A stretch of DNA of 64,000 nt from Hymenobacter cellulosivorans (lineage in GTDB: Bacteria; Bacteroidota; Bacteroidia; Cytophagales; Hymenobacteraceae). The stretch covers positions 3,786,501-3,850,500 of the forward strand of contig NZ_CP095049.1 of the NCBI RefSeq assembly GCF_022919135.1. Reading direction: 5' to 3'. The notes below the pieces were generated by a model. That model was given only the letters and a program-made list of their open reading frames with translations. It did no database searches and was not told where the DNA came from. A program made the translations under genes and the position numbers. Shown one piece after another: positions 1 through 9,341 of the stretch. Within the stretch, counting starts at the first letter, position 1. The number at the start of each line of letters is the position of its first letter.

Positions 1-2
1 CT

Positions 3-3000
3 AACGTGGCTACCGCCGTAGCTCGCGGCGACCTAAGCCAGAAAATCACCGTTGATGTAAAGGGCGAGCTGCTGCAGCTGAAGCAGAACCTGAACCAGAT
101 GGTGGACTCGCTCAACCTCTTCGCCGGCGAAGTAACCCGTGTGGCTCAAGAGGTAGGTACGGAAGGTAAACTGGGCGGGCAAGCCAGCGTACCGAACGTG
201 GCCGGCGTGTGGAAAGAACTGACGGATAACGTAAACTACATGGCCTCGAACCTGACCTCTCAGGTGCGAGACATTGCCAACGTGGCTACCGCCGTAGCTC
301 GCGGCGACCTAAGCCAGAAGATGACGGTTAACGTGAAGGGCGAAATCCTGGAGCTCAAGAATATCTTGAACCAGATGGTGGACTCCCTGAACATCTTCGG
401 TGACGAAGTAACCCGCGTGGCCCGCGAAGTAGGTACCGAAGGAAAGCTCGGCGGCCAGGCCAACGTGCCGCGCGTGGGTGGTACCTGGAAAGAGCTGACC
501 GACAACGTAAATACGATGGCTGCTAACCTGACTTCTCAGGTGCGAGACATTGCCAACGTAGCTACCGCCGTAGCAAAAGGTGACCTGACCCAGAAGATGA
601 CAGTAGATGTGAAAGGCGAGATTCTCGACCTGAAAAACATCCTGAATCAGATGGTGGACTCGCTAAACATCTTCGCTGGCGAAGTAACCCGCGTGGCGCG
701 TGAAGTAGGTACAGAAGGTATTCTGGGCGGTCAGGCCAACGTGCCGAGCGTATCGGGTACCTGGAAGGACCTAACCGACAATGTAAACACGATGGCCTCG
801 AACCTGACCTCTCAGGTACGAGACATTGCCAACGTAGCTACCGCCGTAGCCCGCGGCGACCTAAGCCAGAAAGTGACAGTAAACGTACGCGGCGAGCTGT
901 TGCAGCTGAAGGAGAACCTCAACCAGATGGTGGACTCGCTCAACACGTTCGGTGACGAAGTAACCCGTGTGGCCCGCGAAGTAGGCACGGAAGGTCGCCT
1001 GGGCGGCCAGGCCGTGGTGCCCAACGTGCGCGGCACCTGGAAGGACTTGACCGACAACGTAAACACAATGGCCGCCTCGCTGACCTCGCAGGTACGGGAC
1101 ATTGCCAACGTAACGACGGCCGTAGCCCGCGGCGACTTGAGCCAGAAGGTGTCGGTAGATGTTAAAGGCGAGCTGCTCGACCTAAAGGACAACATCAACC
1201 GAATGGTGGATTCGCTCAACATCTTCGCTGGCGAGGTAACCCGCGTGGCGCAGGAAGTAGGTACCGAAGGTCGCCTGGGCGGCCAGGCCAACGTGCCCAA
1301 CGTATCGGGTATCTGGAAGGACTTGACCGACAACGTAAACACGATGGCGGCCAACCTGACCACGCAGGTACGAGGCATTGTGAAGGTAGTAACCGGCGTA
1401 TCACAGGGTGACTTGACCCAGAAGCTGCGCCTAGAAGCGAAAGGCGAAGTGGCCGAACTCGCCGACACCATCAACCGAATGGTGGACGACCTGAACCGCC
1501 TCGCCTTGGAAGTAAGCCGCGTGGCGAAAGTAGCCGGGGTGGAAGGTAAGCTGACTGAGCGTGCCACGGTAGGCGGGGTATCGGGTAGCTGGAAGGAAAT
1601 CGTGGATACGCTCAACGACCTGATCGAATCCATTGCTTCACCGGTACTCGAAGTGTCCCGCGTGGTACGCGCCATTTCGGAAGGTGATTTGACCCAGAAA
1701 GTAGAGATTCAGACCGCCGGCGATATTCTTGCCATGTCGAACGCTCTGAACATCGCCGTTGAAAACCTCAACGAGCTGCTCGGCGAAATCAACGACTCGT
1801 CGCAGATTGTAGGGGAGTCGTCGGAGGAAATGGCGGCTAAAGGCCAGGAGATGAGCCGGGTAACGGTTGACGTGGCCTTGGCCATGCAGCAGATGGCCGA
1901 AGGCGCGCAGAACCAGGCTTTGAAGACCGACCAGGCCTTTAAGCTGATCGAAGAAATCATGCAGGCCACCAAGGAAACGGCTGGCAAAGCTGACATCGTG
2001 AACAAATCGGCTATCCTGGGTGAGCAAACCTCGCAGCTCGGTCTGAAAACGGTGGCTGAGGTGGTAAAGAACATGGAGGAAATCTCCAACGCTGCTGCCC
2101 AGACCAGTAAAACCATTGAAGTACTGAGCACCCGCTCGCAGGAAATCAGTAAGTCGCTGGGCGTTATCACCGACATTGCTTCGCAGACCAACCTGCTGGC
2201 TCTAAACGCCGCTATCGAAGCCGCCCGCGCCGGGGAAGCCGGCCGTGGGTTCGCGGTAGTAGCCGAGGAAATCCGCAAACTAGCCGAAGGATCCCGCAAG
2301 TCGGCCTCGGAAATTGCGACGCTGGTAGAAGACGTAAAGAAAGATACGACTTCAGCCGCTACCGCTATTTCGACCATGGAAGGCCGAGTTCTCAAGGGTA
2401 AGAATGCTACGTTCGAAGCATCCAGCGCCTTTAAGAATATTGCCACCTCCAGCGGTGAAACGCTTCGCACCTCCCGCGACATCTTGACGGCTACCGAGGT
2501 ACAGAAAACCTCGATTGGCGACGTTGTGAAATACGTGGAAGAAGTGGTAGCCATTGCCGAGCAAACGGCTTCCGGCACTCAGCAAGTGGCTAGCACTGCC
2601 AAGCAGCTCTCCTCGTCGATGCAGGAACTGACAACTTCAAGCCAGAACCTGACCGACATTGCGGACGACCTGCAGGTAGGTCTGTCGGCCTTCCAGCTGA
2701 TGGAAGACGTGCTGCCTGAGCCCGAGCCTGACCCCATCCGTGGTAGCTTGCGTCGCATGAGCGCTCAGCGAACCGCTTCTCAGGTGGTAGCTCCTGCCGC
2801 AACCCGGGAGCGGCCGCAGCGCCGTACCGTAGCCGTGGCTGCTACGCCCGAACCACGTCGTGGTGCGGCTAGTGCCCCAGCGCGCAAGGCTGCCCGCAAA
2901 GCGGCGGCGGAAGGCCCGGCAAAACCGGAGACTGATGGTGCCGCACCTGCTGCTCCCAACCGCCGGGTGAGGAATGTGGCCAAGCCCGCAGCTCAGGCCG

Positions 3001-3056
3001 AAAACGAAAACGGCAAGGCGGCTCCCAAGCCCCGGACCAAATCGAAAGCCAAGTAA
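3..3056 (+). CDS. Poly-HAMP methyl-accepting chemotaxis protein, 5' end outside window
   Basis: The reading frame is open from the window edge, so the N terminus, including any sensor or membrane segment, is not seen. About 1017 residues are visible. Residues 1-460 are five near-identical 92-residue HAMP repeats (motifs [26 protein letters not shown]). Two diverged HAMP units follow (about 461-595), then a methyl-accepting coiled-coil hairpin whose tip ([20 protein letters not shown], about residue 725) binds CheA and CheW. The repeat type matches the HAMP arrays of fungal group III (Nik1/Os-1) histidine kinases. The last ~110 residues are an Ala/Pro/Arg/Lys-rich basic tail of unknown role. 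It heads an operon with cheW, cheY, cheB, cheA and cheC, so it is the probable input of that pathway. The ligand is unknown. Confidence 0.93.
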   Translation, partial: NVATAVARGDLSQKITVDVKGELLQLKQNLNQMVDSLNLFAGEVTRVAQEVGTEGKLGGQASVPNVAGVWKELTDNVNYMASNLTSQVRDIANVATAVARGDLSQKMTVNVKGEILELKNILNQMVDSLNIFGDEVTRVAREVGTEGKLGGQANVPRVGGTWKELTDNVNTMAANLTSQVRDIANVATAVAKGDLTQKMTVDVKGEILDLKNILNQMVDSLNIFAGEVTRVAREVGTEGILGGQANVPSVSGTWKDLTDNVNTMASNLTSQVRDIANVATAVARGDLSQKVTVNVRGELLQLKENLNQMVDSLNTFGDEVTRVAREVGTEGRLGGQAVVPNVRGTWKDLTDNVNTMAASLTSQVRDIANVTTAVARGDLSQKVSVDVKGELLDLKDNINRMVDSLNIFAGEVTRVAQEVGTEGRLGGQANVPNVSGIWKDLTDNVNTMAANLTTQVRGIVKVVTGVSQGDLTQKLRLEAKGEVAELADTINRMVDDLNRLALEVSRVAKVAGVEGKLTERATVGGVSGSWKEIVDTLNDLIESIASPVLEVSRVVRAISEGDLTQKVEIQTAGDILAMSNALNIAVENLNELLGEINDSSQIVGESSEEMAAKGQEMSRVTVDVALAMQQMAEGAQNQALKTDQAFKLIEEIMQATKETAGKADIVNKSAILGEQTSQLGLKTVAEVVKNMEEISNAAAQTSKTIEVLSTRSQEISKSLGVITDIASQTNLLALNAAIEAARAGEAGRGFAVVAEEIRKLAEGSRKSASEIATLVEDVKKDTTSAATAISTMEGRVLKGKNATFEASSAFKNIATSSGETLRTSRDILTATEVQKTSIGDVVKYVEEVVAIAEQTASGTQQVASTAKQLSSSMQELTTSSQNLTDIADDLQVGLSAFQLMEDVLPEPEPDPIRGSLRRMSAQRTASQVVAPAATRERPQRRTVAVAATPEPRRGAASAPARKAARKAAAEGPAKPETDGAAPAAPNRRVRNVAKPAAQAENENGKAAPKPRTKSKAK
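6..1385 (+). repeat. Five tandem 276-bp in-frame repeats encoding HAMP units
   Basis: Identical or near-identical segments recur every 276 bp, for example gtggctaccgccgtag at 6 and 282. Each unit encodes 92 residues. Units 1, 3 and 5 read FAGEVTRV and VDVKG, while units 2 and 4 read FGDEVTRV and VNVKG or VNVRG, so the units alternate. The array may continue upstream of the window. The high DNA identity makes copy-number change by recombination or assembly collapse possible. Confidence 0.92.
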
Positions 3057-3080
3057 TTCACTCATTCCCTTTATCATTTT

Positions 3081-3112
3081 GAGCGTAGCCGCAAGGCTTT
3101 GCGGCTACGCTC
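3081..3112. other. Perfect 14-bp stem-loop between the chemoreceptor and cheW
   Basis: gagcgtagccgcaa and its exact reverse complement are separated by a 4-base loop. No T-run follows on either strand, so it is not a textbook intrinsic terminator. It ends 4 bases before the cheW ATG, so it could process the transcript or tune CheW translation. This is inference from sequence only. Confidence 0.6.
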
Positions 3113-3116
3113 AATA

Positions 3117-3635
3117 ATGTATTCCAGCATGCCTGAATCAGAGCAAACCAGCGAAAAGAAAGCCGCTAAGCAGGACAAGCTCATCCAGCTTATCGTGTTC
3201 CGCCTGGGGGATGAGGAATATGGCATTCGCATTGAGCAGGTGAAGGAGGTGACCATCACCCCGGAAATTGCCCGGATGCCCAAAACGCCTTCCTTCGTCA
3301 AGGGCATTGCCAACCTGCGCGGCGACATCATTGCCATCATCGATTTGGAGGAACGCTTCAAGCTGCGACCCGCCAATGAATCGTTGCCGACGGTGAGTTA
3401 CACGCTGGCCATCGAAGCCAAAGACTACACCATTGGAATCGTGGTGCGCGAAGTGCCCCAGCCGCTGTCAATTCCGTTGTCAATCATCGAAAAAACCCCG
3501 GAATTCATTCAGGATATCAACATCCAGGATAAATACATTGAGGGAATCGCTAAAGTGGATGGGCGCATCATCATTGTATTGGATATGCCCAAGCTGCTGT
3601 CCCCCACGGAAATCATGCAACTGCAGCCGAAATAA
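3117..3635 (+). CDS. cheW: Chemotaxis coupling protein CheW
   Basis: A 172-residue CheW-domain protein that links chemoreceptors to the kinase CheA in the cytoplasm. The domain spans about residues 25-165, with typical CheW segments VFRLGDEEYGIRIEQVKEV, FVKGIANLRGDIIAIIDL and KVDGRIIIVLDMPKLL. I chose the ATG at 3117: a TTG 18 bases upstream is in frame but lies inside a perfect stem-loop. The ATG at 3129 is also possible. It sits 60 bp after the chemoreceptor and 83 bp before cheY in the same direction, which supports one operon. Confidence 0.93.
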   Translation: MYSSMPESEQTSEKKAAKQDKLIQLIVFRLGDEEYGIRIEQVKEVTITPEIARMPKTPSFVKGIANLRGDIIAIIDLEERFKLRPANESLPTVSYTLAIEAKDYTIGIVVREVPQPLSIPLSIIEKTPEFIQDINIQDKYIEGIAKVDGRIIIVLDMPKLLSPTEIMQLQPK

Positions 3636-3718
3636 AAAATCTTACTCGGTAGCAACCCGTACACACGCTTGATTTTCACCTGACCCTTCCCCTCATTCGA
3701 CACACTGACTTACCCTGT

Positions 3719-4117
3719 ATGAAAAACCGCATTCTCATCGTGGACGACTCATTTTATATGCGCACGATGCTCAAGAATATGCTCACCGACGCCGGCTACG
3801 AGGTAGTCGGTGAAGCTGCCAACGGTCAGCAAGCCTTGGAAATGGCCAGCGCCACCCGCCCTGATCTTATCACTCTGGACGTGATTCTGCCCGATAACAC
3901 CGGTTTGGACGTGCTCAAAGGTATCCGGATGGAACAGCCGGACGTCAAAGTGGTAATGTGCAGCGCTGTAGGCCAGGAGGTAATCGTGAACGAAGCCCTC
4001 GAAAGCGGCGCTACGGCCTATATCGTGAAGCCTTTTTCCGAGGAAAAAGTACTGGAAATCGTTGGTGGTGCCCTGCAGAACCAAGACTCCAATTCCGCTG
4101 ATTCTACCGAAGCCTAA
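3719..4117 (+). CDS. cheY: CheY-type single-domain response regulator
   Basis: A 132-residue stand-alone receiver domain that should carry the phosphoryl signal from CheA to an output such as a motility machine. All catalytic positions are present: acidic pair D9-D10, phospho-acceptor D54 (ITLDVILP), S82 in place of the usual Thr, and K104 (IVKPFSEEK). There is no output domain. The short tail after residue 118 is polar and probably disordered. Lying between cheW and cheB, with a CheC phosphatase downstream, it fits the Bacillus/Thermotoga CheY-CheC arrangement. Confidence 0.9.
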   Translation: MKNRILIVDDSFYMRTMLKNMLTDAGYEVVGEAANGQQALEMASATRPDLITLDVILPDNTGLDVLKGIRMEQPDVKVVMCSAVGQEVIVNEALESGATAYIVKPFSEEKVLEIVGGALQNQDSNSADSTEA

Positions 4118-4192
4118 TCCTGGATTCTGGCGCCCTACCAGTTTCCTTAGTACATCAAAAACGCCGCTCTAGCGTTCGTTCTAATTCCCTCA

Positions 4193-5269
4193 GTGCATAA
4201 CCCTTCTGTCCCTTTCACTCTATTGCTCGGTGATCTGCCCGCCTTCGTGCGGTTGGAGCTGACTAGACTGCTGCATGCTGAGCCCGATTTGCGGGTGATT
4301 GGCTCGGCCGCTAGTGCCTCGGAGCTGGTAGCGCAGGCCCGGCGGTTACGGCCCGGGTTGGTTATTGCGAGCGAAAACCAATTAGCGGGCCTCGAACGAC
4401 TGAATCGGCAGTACCCGGTTCCGGTGCTCCTCTACAGTTCCTCGATGGCCGGTTCGGTGGTGCCCCGGGAATTGGCGCAGTGGGGCGTGGCCGATTACCT
4501 ACCGTCTATTCCGAGCAAGGACCATCCGGATTTTGCCCGTTGCCGACAGTTGGTAATAGCCAAAATCCGGACTATTTGCCAGCAGCCTGCTCAAGCGGCG
4601 CTAGTCAAACGCCAGATAATTGCCATACCGCCAAGCGGAGTAGCCGTTATCGGCGGCTCTACCGGAGGTGCTCAGGCCGTTGAAACCCTCGTGCGGGCCC
4701 TGCCGGCTTCTCTTACCAGTGCCGTATTGGTAGCCATTCACTTGCCCGCTCATTTTACCGAGTCCTTCGTCAACCGCCTGCGTCGGGCTACGTCGTTACC
4801 GGTGGTAGTGGGCAAGCCCGGGACTACTTTGGAGGCCGGCAAAATCATCGTGGCGCCCGGCGGGCAAAACATGGTGGTCCGGTCTCTGGTACGAGGCCCG
4901 TGGCAGTCGTGGCATACCGACACGACCACCGAAGCCAGCCCCATACCCGATGAGCCTTCCGTGGACCTGCTGATGCAGTCGGTAGCGCACACCGTAGGAC
5001 GCAACGTGCTAGGTGTGGTTCTTACCGGTCTGGGGCGCGACGGGACTCAAGGTGCCCAGAGCATCCGCCAGCACGGCGGGATGGTCATTGCTCAGGACGA
5101 GGCTTCCTCGGCTGTGTTTGGCATGCCCAAATCCGTTATTCAGACCGGCGCCGCTAACATCGTCGCGCCTTTGCACGACATTGCCGGCTATGTTAGCCGC
5201 CTGGCTACCCAGTTGCGCATCAACCGGGCTTCTTCTTTCTCCTCATCCACGCAGCTCGCTACTCGATGA
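4193..5269 (+). CDS. cheB: Chemotaxis methylesterase CheB with degenerate receiver
   Basis: A 358-residue protein that should remove methyl or amide groups from receptor glutamates. The C-terminal esterase domain (about 148-345) has an intact triad: S156 in GGSTGG, H183 in IHLPAHF and D283 in TGLGRDG. The N-terminal domain has receiver-like length and pattern, but the phospho-acceptor position reads Ser60 (VIASEN), and only one acidic residue (D14) remains of the usual pair. Control by phosphorylation is therefore doubtful. The start is GTG at 4193, with no better ATG nearby. Its stop overlaps the cheA start by four bases (ATGA), so the two genes are probably translationally coupled. Confidence 0.9.
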   Translation: MHNPSVPFTLLLGDLPAFVRLELTRLLHAEPDLRVIGSAASASELVAQARRLRPGLVIASENQLAGLERLNRQYPVPVLLYSSSMAGSVVPRELAQWGVADYLPSIPSKDHPDFARCRQLVIAKIRTICQQPAQAALVKRQIIAIPPSGVAVIGGSTGGAQAVETLVRALPASLTSAVLVAIHLPAHFTESFVNRLRRATSLPVVVGKPGTTLEAGKIIVAPGGQNMVVRSLVRGPWQSWHTDTTTEASPIPDEPSVDLLMQSVAHTVGRNVLGVVLTGLGRDGTQGAQSIRQHGGMVIAQDEASSAVFGMPKSVIQTGAANIVAPLHDIAGYVSRLATQLRINRASSFSSSTQLATR

Positions 5270-6903
5270 AATCAAGGGAAGAGGAATACCGGGAAATTTT
5301 CATGGCTGAGGCGCTCGAGTATTACGATGCGATGAGCCGCCACATCAGCGAGCTGGAGAAAGACCCAGCCGACGAAAAAGCGCTGAACGAGCTATTCCGG
5401 TTGATGCACAATCTCAAGGCCAATGCCCGGGCCATGGGATTCAACGACATTGGGGAGGTGGCTCACCGGATGGAAACCATCTTTGGGCTGATTCGCAGCA
5501 AGGAGCGCACATTTTCGGGATCTTTGGTACCTGTGCTGTTTACCGGCGTAGATACCATCGGCAGCATGATTCGCGGCGTAGATCAGGACGCGCCGGTAGC
5601 CAACCCGGAACAGTTGCTGCGCAACCTGGATTTGCTGGTAGAAGGTCAGGAGCCGGTGCTGGAGGAAGATGCCGACAAGAATGCCGACGAGGATGCCTCG
5701 CGGAAGCTGGAACTGTCGGATCTGGTGTACATCCAGATCAAGAAGCTGGACCACTTACTCAACTTAGTAGGCGAGCTGATTATTGACCGGGACCGGATTC
5801 TGACCCTAAGTCAGGAAATTGGCAACTCGGCGCTGCAGGCGGCGGCTTCGCACCTGTTCCGCATTGCCGACGACCTGCAATACAGTGTGATGGACGCGCG
5901 CCTGGTAAACGTGGGCTCGTTGTTCAATAAATTCCCCCGGGTGGTGCGCGACGTGGCCGTGGCCGAAAAGAAGGAAGTGGAGCTCACCATCAATGGGCAA
6001 GACATCCAGATTGACCGTAACATTCTGCAGATCATCACCGATGCGCTGCTGCACTTGGTGCGCAATGCCATTGGCCACGGGCTGGAAACGCCCGAGGAGC
6101 GGCGCCGGGCCGGTAAAGCCGAGCAGGGCAGCCTGACGCTGTCGGCGCAGACAGAGCGGGACGACGTGCTGATTCAGGTAATCGATGACGGCAAGGGCAT
6201 TGACGTGGAGCAGGTACGCCGCAAGGCCGTGGAGCGCGGACTGGTTTCGGCCGAGGTTTCCCGGTCCCTGGATGCTCATGCCGTGCGGGCCTTCCTGTTT
6301 GAGCCCGGCTTTTCGATGGCCAAGGAAGTAACCGACATTTCTGGCCGCGGCGTAGGCCTCGACGTAGTAAAGCTGGCCATCGACTCGCTCGGCGGGCAGC
6401 TGCGCGTCGACTCGGTGCTGGGGCAGGGGACCACCTTTACCCTGGTCCTACCCACCTCGATTGCCGTGAAAGGCGCCCTGCTATTTGAGCTGGAAGAGCG
6501 CAGTTATGCCATTCCGCTGATGCACACTGACTCCGTCGTGTCGCTGCAACCCACGCAGTTACACGTGGTAGGCGGCATCCTGATGGCACGTTTGCTCGGG
6601 GAAAATATTCCCGTTGTAGATTTGCGCAAGCTCCTCCATAACAATGATGGTCCGTTGCAGCCAGCTGTGAAATCGGAACTGGCTGGCCGACAGGATATTA
6701 TCATTGTTAACTACAATAACCGTAAGCTTGGCTTAATCGTGGACCGTTTCCTACGTCAGCAGGATATTGTCATCAAGCCAATGAGTAAACCACTGGACAT
6801 GATTGATTTATTCGGGGGCGTTACGCTTCTGGGGAGCGGTCAGGTTTGTCTAGTAATTGATGTGCCGGCGCTGACTCGACTTTTTCTAGCCAAGCGACCG
6901 TAA
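5266..6903 (+). CDS. cheA: Chemotaxis histidine kinase CheA, short form without P2
   Basis: A 545-residue cytoplasmic kinase. Domains are HPt (about 5-110, phospho-acceptor H48 in LMHNLKANARAMGF), an acidic linker (about 128-148), the dimerisation helices (about 149-215), the HATPase domain (about 215-400; N267 in LVRNAIGHG, DDGKGI and GRGVGLDVV) and a CheW-like domain (about 405-540). The P2 domain that docks CheY and CheB is missing and only a short linker remains, so response regulators must reach P1 directly. The N-box reads NAIGHG where NAIDHG is common. It overlaps cheB by four bases, and cheC follows after 61 bp. Confidence 0.93.
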   Translation: MKSREEEYREIFMAEALEYYDAMSRHISELEKDPADEKALNELFRLMHNLKANARAMGFNDIGEVAHRMETIFGLIRSKERTFSGSLVPVLFTGVDTIGSMIRGVDQDAPVANPEQLLRNLDLLVEGQEPVLEEDADKNADEDASRKLELSDLVYIQIKKLDHLLNLVGELIIDRDRILTLSQEIGNSALQAAASHLFRIADDLQYSVMDARLVNVGSLFNKFPRVVRDVAVAEKKEVELTINGQDIQIDRNILQIITDALLHLVRNAIGHGLETPEERRRAGKAEQGSLTLSAQTERDDVLIQVIDDGKGIDVEQVRRKAVERGLVSAEVSRSLDAHAVRAFLFEPGFSMAKEVTDISGRGVGLDVVKLAIDSLGGQLRVDSVLGQGTTFTLVLPTSIAVKGALLFELEERSYAIPLMHTDSVVSLQPTQLHVVGGILMARLLGENIPVVDLRKLLHNNDGPLQPAVKSELAGRQDIIIVNYNNRKLGLIVDRFLRQQDIVIKPMSKPLDMIDLFGGVTLLGSGQVCLVIDVPALTRLFLAKRP

Positions 6904-6964
6904 TCAACGTAATGCGAAATTCGGGTTTTCCGGCAACGGCAGCCCCTTCATTTGACCCACTCCT

Positions 6965-7609
6965 ATGGATTTGCACATGACGGAACTAGAGCGTGATATT
7001 ATCCGCGAGATTCTGAACATCGGGTTGGCCCGGGCGGCTGATTCCTTTGCAGTAATCGCGCAGGAAAAGGTGCTGCTGGAAGTTCCGAATCTGGACATTA
7101 TGCCCGGGAGCAACATCCTGGATAAAGTGCACGAGTTTGAGGGCACTCACGCCATCATTCAATCCGATATTCGGGGCGAGTTCAATGGCACCACGCTGAT
7201 GTTTTTCTCCGGCCAGCACGTGCAGCGCCTCTCGCGGGTATGCTTGCGCATGTCGGTGCCCGACTCGATTCAGATTGATGAGATGCAGGAGTCGCTGCTG
7301 CTGGAAATCAGCAACATCATCACCGGTGCTTTGGTCACGCAATTGGCCAACATTCTCAAGGCCAAGATTTACGGTGCGCCGCCCAAAGCACCCAAAGGCA
7401 ACATTGCCAGCTCATTAACCAGCCTGATTGCGAGTCAGCCCAAAGTACAGCCGCTGATTTTCTCGGTCATTACCCAGTTCTCCGACAAAGAAAACTCGGT
7501 GGAACTGCCCCTGATGCTGTTTTTCGACCGGAACACCTTCGAAAAGATTCTGGACATTATCCGGACGTATGACTTTTTAGGTGGCCAGGAAAGCAACCCG
7601 ATAGGGTAA
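6965..7609 (+). CDS. cheC: CheC-like phosphatase of phospho-CheY
   Basis: A 214-residue CheC/CheX/FliY-family protein expected to dephosphorylate CheY-P. Both signature elements are visible: E15/N18 in REILNIGLARA and E114/N117 in LLLEISNIITG, which in CheC form the two active sites. It is the last gene of the chemosensory operon. No flagellar genes are seen, so the pathway may control gliding, pili or another output. A CheX-type role cannot be excluded, but two active-site helices favour CheC. Confidence 0.85.
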   Translation: MDLHMTELERDIIREILNIGLARAADSFAVIAQEKVLLEVPNLDIMPGSNILDKVHEFEGTHAIIQSDIRGEFNGTTLMFFSGQHVQRLSRVCLRMSVPDSIQIDEMQESLLLEISNIITGALVTQLANILKAKIYGAPPKAPKGNIASSLTSLIASQPKVQPLIFSVITQFSDKENSVELPLMLFFDRNTFEKILDIIRTYDFLGGQESNPIG

Positions 7610-7628
7610 TTTCAACCGCTCCGCTTGT

Positions 7629-7696
7629 GGCTGTCCTATCCGACGCGCGCCGAGTCTGCCTTTCCGGCCGGCCGGCCAGCATCAGATAGGACAGCC
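7629..7696. terminator. Inverted repeat downstream of cheC
   Basis: ggctgtcctatc (7629-7640) pairs exactly with gataggacagcc (7685-7696). The long G+C-rich loop contains the palindrome ccggccggccgg. No T-run follows, so termination is uncertain. It separates the chemosensory operon from the next gene. Confidence 0.4.
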
Positions 7697-7751
7697 GCGT
7701 TTCGTGCCTGCTGCACTTACCACCCATACTTCACGCTTTTTATTTTTGCTT

Positions 7752-8845
7752 ATGTCTCAGTCAGCTGCTTCCAGCCTGGAAAAAAAACTAGCCTCCTTCG
7801 ACCCCAATGCCCTGGGAGACAGTGCCGGCGGCCTCTATGGTCTGCCCTTCACCGTCGACGAAGCGCAGGTGGTAGTAGTACCCGTGCCGTGGGAAGTAAC
7901 CGTTTCGTACCGGGGCGGTACTGCCCAGGGCCCCGAGGCTATCCGGGAAGCCTCGTTGCAGGTCGACCTGTACGAACCCGATATTCCCGAAGCTTGGCGC
8001 ATGGGCCTGGCTATGGAGGACGAAGATGAAAAAGTGGCCGAGGAAAGCCGCAACCTGCGCACCTTGGCCGCCGACTACATTGGCTGGCTCGAAGCCGGTC
8101 AGCCAGCCGACAAGGCCCAGAACTTTGCTACGGTGCCAGCCCAGGTGACCGAGCGGGGCAAAGTACTGCTGGATTACCTTAAGCAGAAAACCGGGGCCTA
8201 CCTCGACGCGGGCAAAGGGGTGGTACTACTCGGTGGTGACCATAGCACGCCGCTGGGCTATATGCACGCCCTGGCCGAGCGGCACCAGGAGTTTGGCATT
8301 CTGCAGATTGACGCCCACTGCGACCTGCGTCCCGCCTACGAGGGTTTCCAGTACTCGCACGCCTCCATCATGTACAACGCCCTGCAACTGCCCCAGGTCA
8401 AGAAACTGGTGCAGGTTGGCATTCGCGACCTGTGCCAGCAGGAAGCCGAGCTGGTCGAGCATTCGGGGGGCGCGTGGTGATGTTCCATAACCGGTTTTTG
8501 TCGAATGAGAAGTTTGCCAAGAAATCGTGGAAGAAGGTGTGCGGTAAAATCATTGCCCAACTGCCGCCCAAGGTGTATCTGAGCTTCGATATTGACGGCC
8601 TGGACCCCAAGCTCTGCCCCGGTACCGGTACGCCCGTGCCTGGCGGCCTGGAGTTTGAGGAAGCCCTGTACCTGATTCGCGCCGTCGTGGAGTCGGGGCG
8701 GGAAATTATCGGCTGCGACCTGAACGAGGTAGCGCCCGGGGACACCGAGTGGAATGCTATTGTGGGTGCCCGCCTGCTATTTCAGATGGCGCACTGGATG
8801 GGCGTTTCTCAAGGACGCATCAAGGCCCGGATTTCGGAGAAGTAG
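7752..8845 (+). pseudogene. Arginase/agmatinase-family ureohydrolase, frameshifted at a G6 run
   Basis: The two frames together encode about 364 residues of an arginase/agmatinase/formiminoglutamase-type enzyme, which hydrolyses a guanidino or related group with a binuclear Mn centre. The metal ligands are all there but split between frames: H164 (GGDHS) and D187/H189/D191 (DAHCD) in the first part, and SFDIDGLDP in the second. The first frame ends in a TGA at 8478-8480, just after the run of six G at 8465-8470. A seventh G would give HSGGRVVMFHN and one continuous frame. It is therefore either a real one-base deletion, an undercalled homopolymer, or slippage. The ATG at 7752 follows a TATTTTTG (7741-7748) by three bases. 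The substrate cannot be assigned. Confidence 0.8.
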
Positions 8846-8938
8846 GCCGGAGCCAACGGAGTGCCCTTTTTTTCGTAAGGTTGTGGGTTCCTAGCGGAGC
8901 TTCTTTCCCTTCCATTCCTCATCCCAACCACACGCCAC

Positions 8939-9274
8939 ATGGGTTTTCTCCTCAAATTGCTGCTGACTGCCATTATCACCTACGTTCTGGCCCGCTTTCT
9001 GCCCGGGGCGCACCTGGGGGGCTTTACCGACGCCATTTTGCTGGTAATCGTGCTGGCTATTCTGAACGCAGTGCTCAAGCCGATTCTGAAGATTCTCGGC
9101 TTCCCGATTACCGTGCTTACTCTGGGCCTGTTCCTGCTGGTGATTAATGCCGTAATCGTACTACTGGCCGATTGGCTGCTGGCTGGCTTTAAGCTGGACG
9201 GCTTTATCTCAGCCCTGATCTTCAGCGTTGCCCTGTCCCTGGTGACTTCCGTGGTAGACATGGTTATTGACTAG
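8939..9274 (+). CDS. Phage-holin-superfamily-IV (YvlD-type) small membrane protein
   Basis: A 111-residue, very hydrophobic protein with four predicted membrane helices (about 4-22, 30-48, 56-78, 88-108). The pattern LNAVLKPILKILGFPITVLTLGLFLLVINA is typical of PF04020, annotated as 4-TMS phage holin but found as a chromosomal membrane protein in many bacteria. No prophage genes are near, so a lysis role is unlikely. A G6 run at 9016-9021 is in frame here. A bidirectional terminator follows. Confidence 0.85.
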   Translation: MGFLLKLLLTAIITYVLARFLPGAHLGGFTDAILLVIVLAILNAVLKPILKILGFPITVLTLGLFLLVINAVIVLLADWLLAGFKLDGFISALIFSVALSLVTSVVDMVID

Positions 9275-9288
9275 GCATTCTGACTTAC

Positions 9289-9327
9289 AACAAAAAAGCC
9301 CGGTCACAGAACCGGGCTTTTTTGTTG
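9289..9327. terminator. Bidirectional intrinsic terminator
   Basis: Stem aaaaaagcccggt / accgggctttttt with a short loop. It has A- and T-runs on both sides, so it can serve the + strand membrane protein gene and the convergent - strand DUF4349 gene. Confidence 0.92.
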
Positions 9328-9341
9328 TGGTTGTGGTAGAC

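Noticed and set aside
812..1675. Open frame with internal repeats on the - strand
   Set aside because: Its periodicity simply mirrors the HAMP repeats of the + strand gene.
8939..9274. Prophage lysis gene
   Set aside because: The family name contains phage holin, but no phage structural, integrase or lysis partner gene is near.
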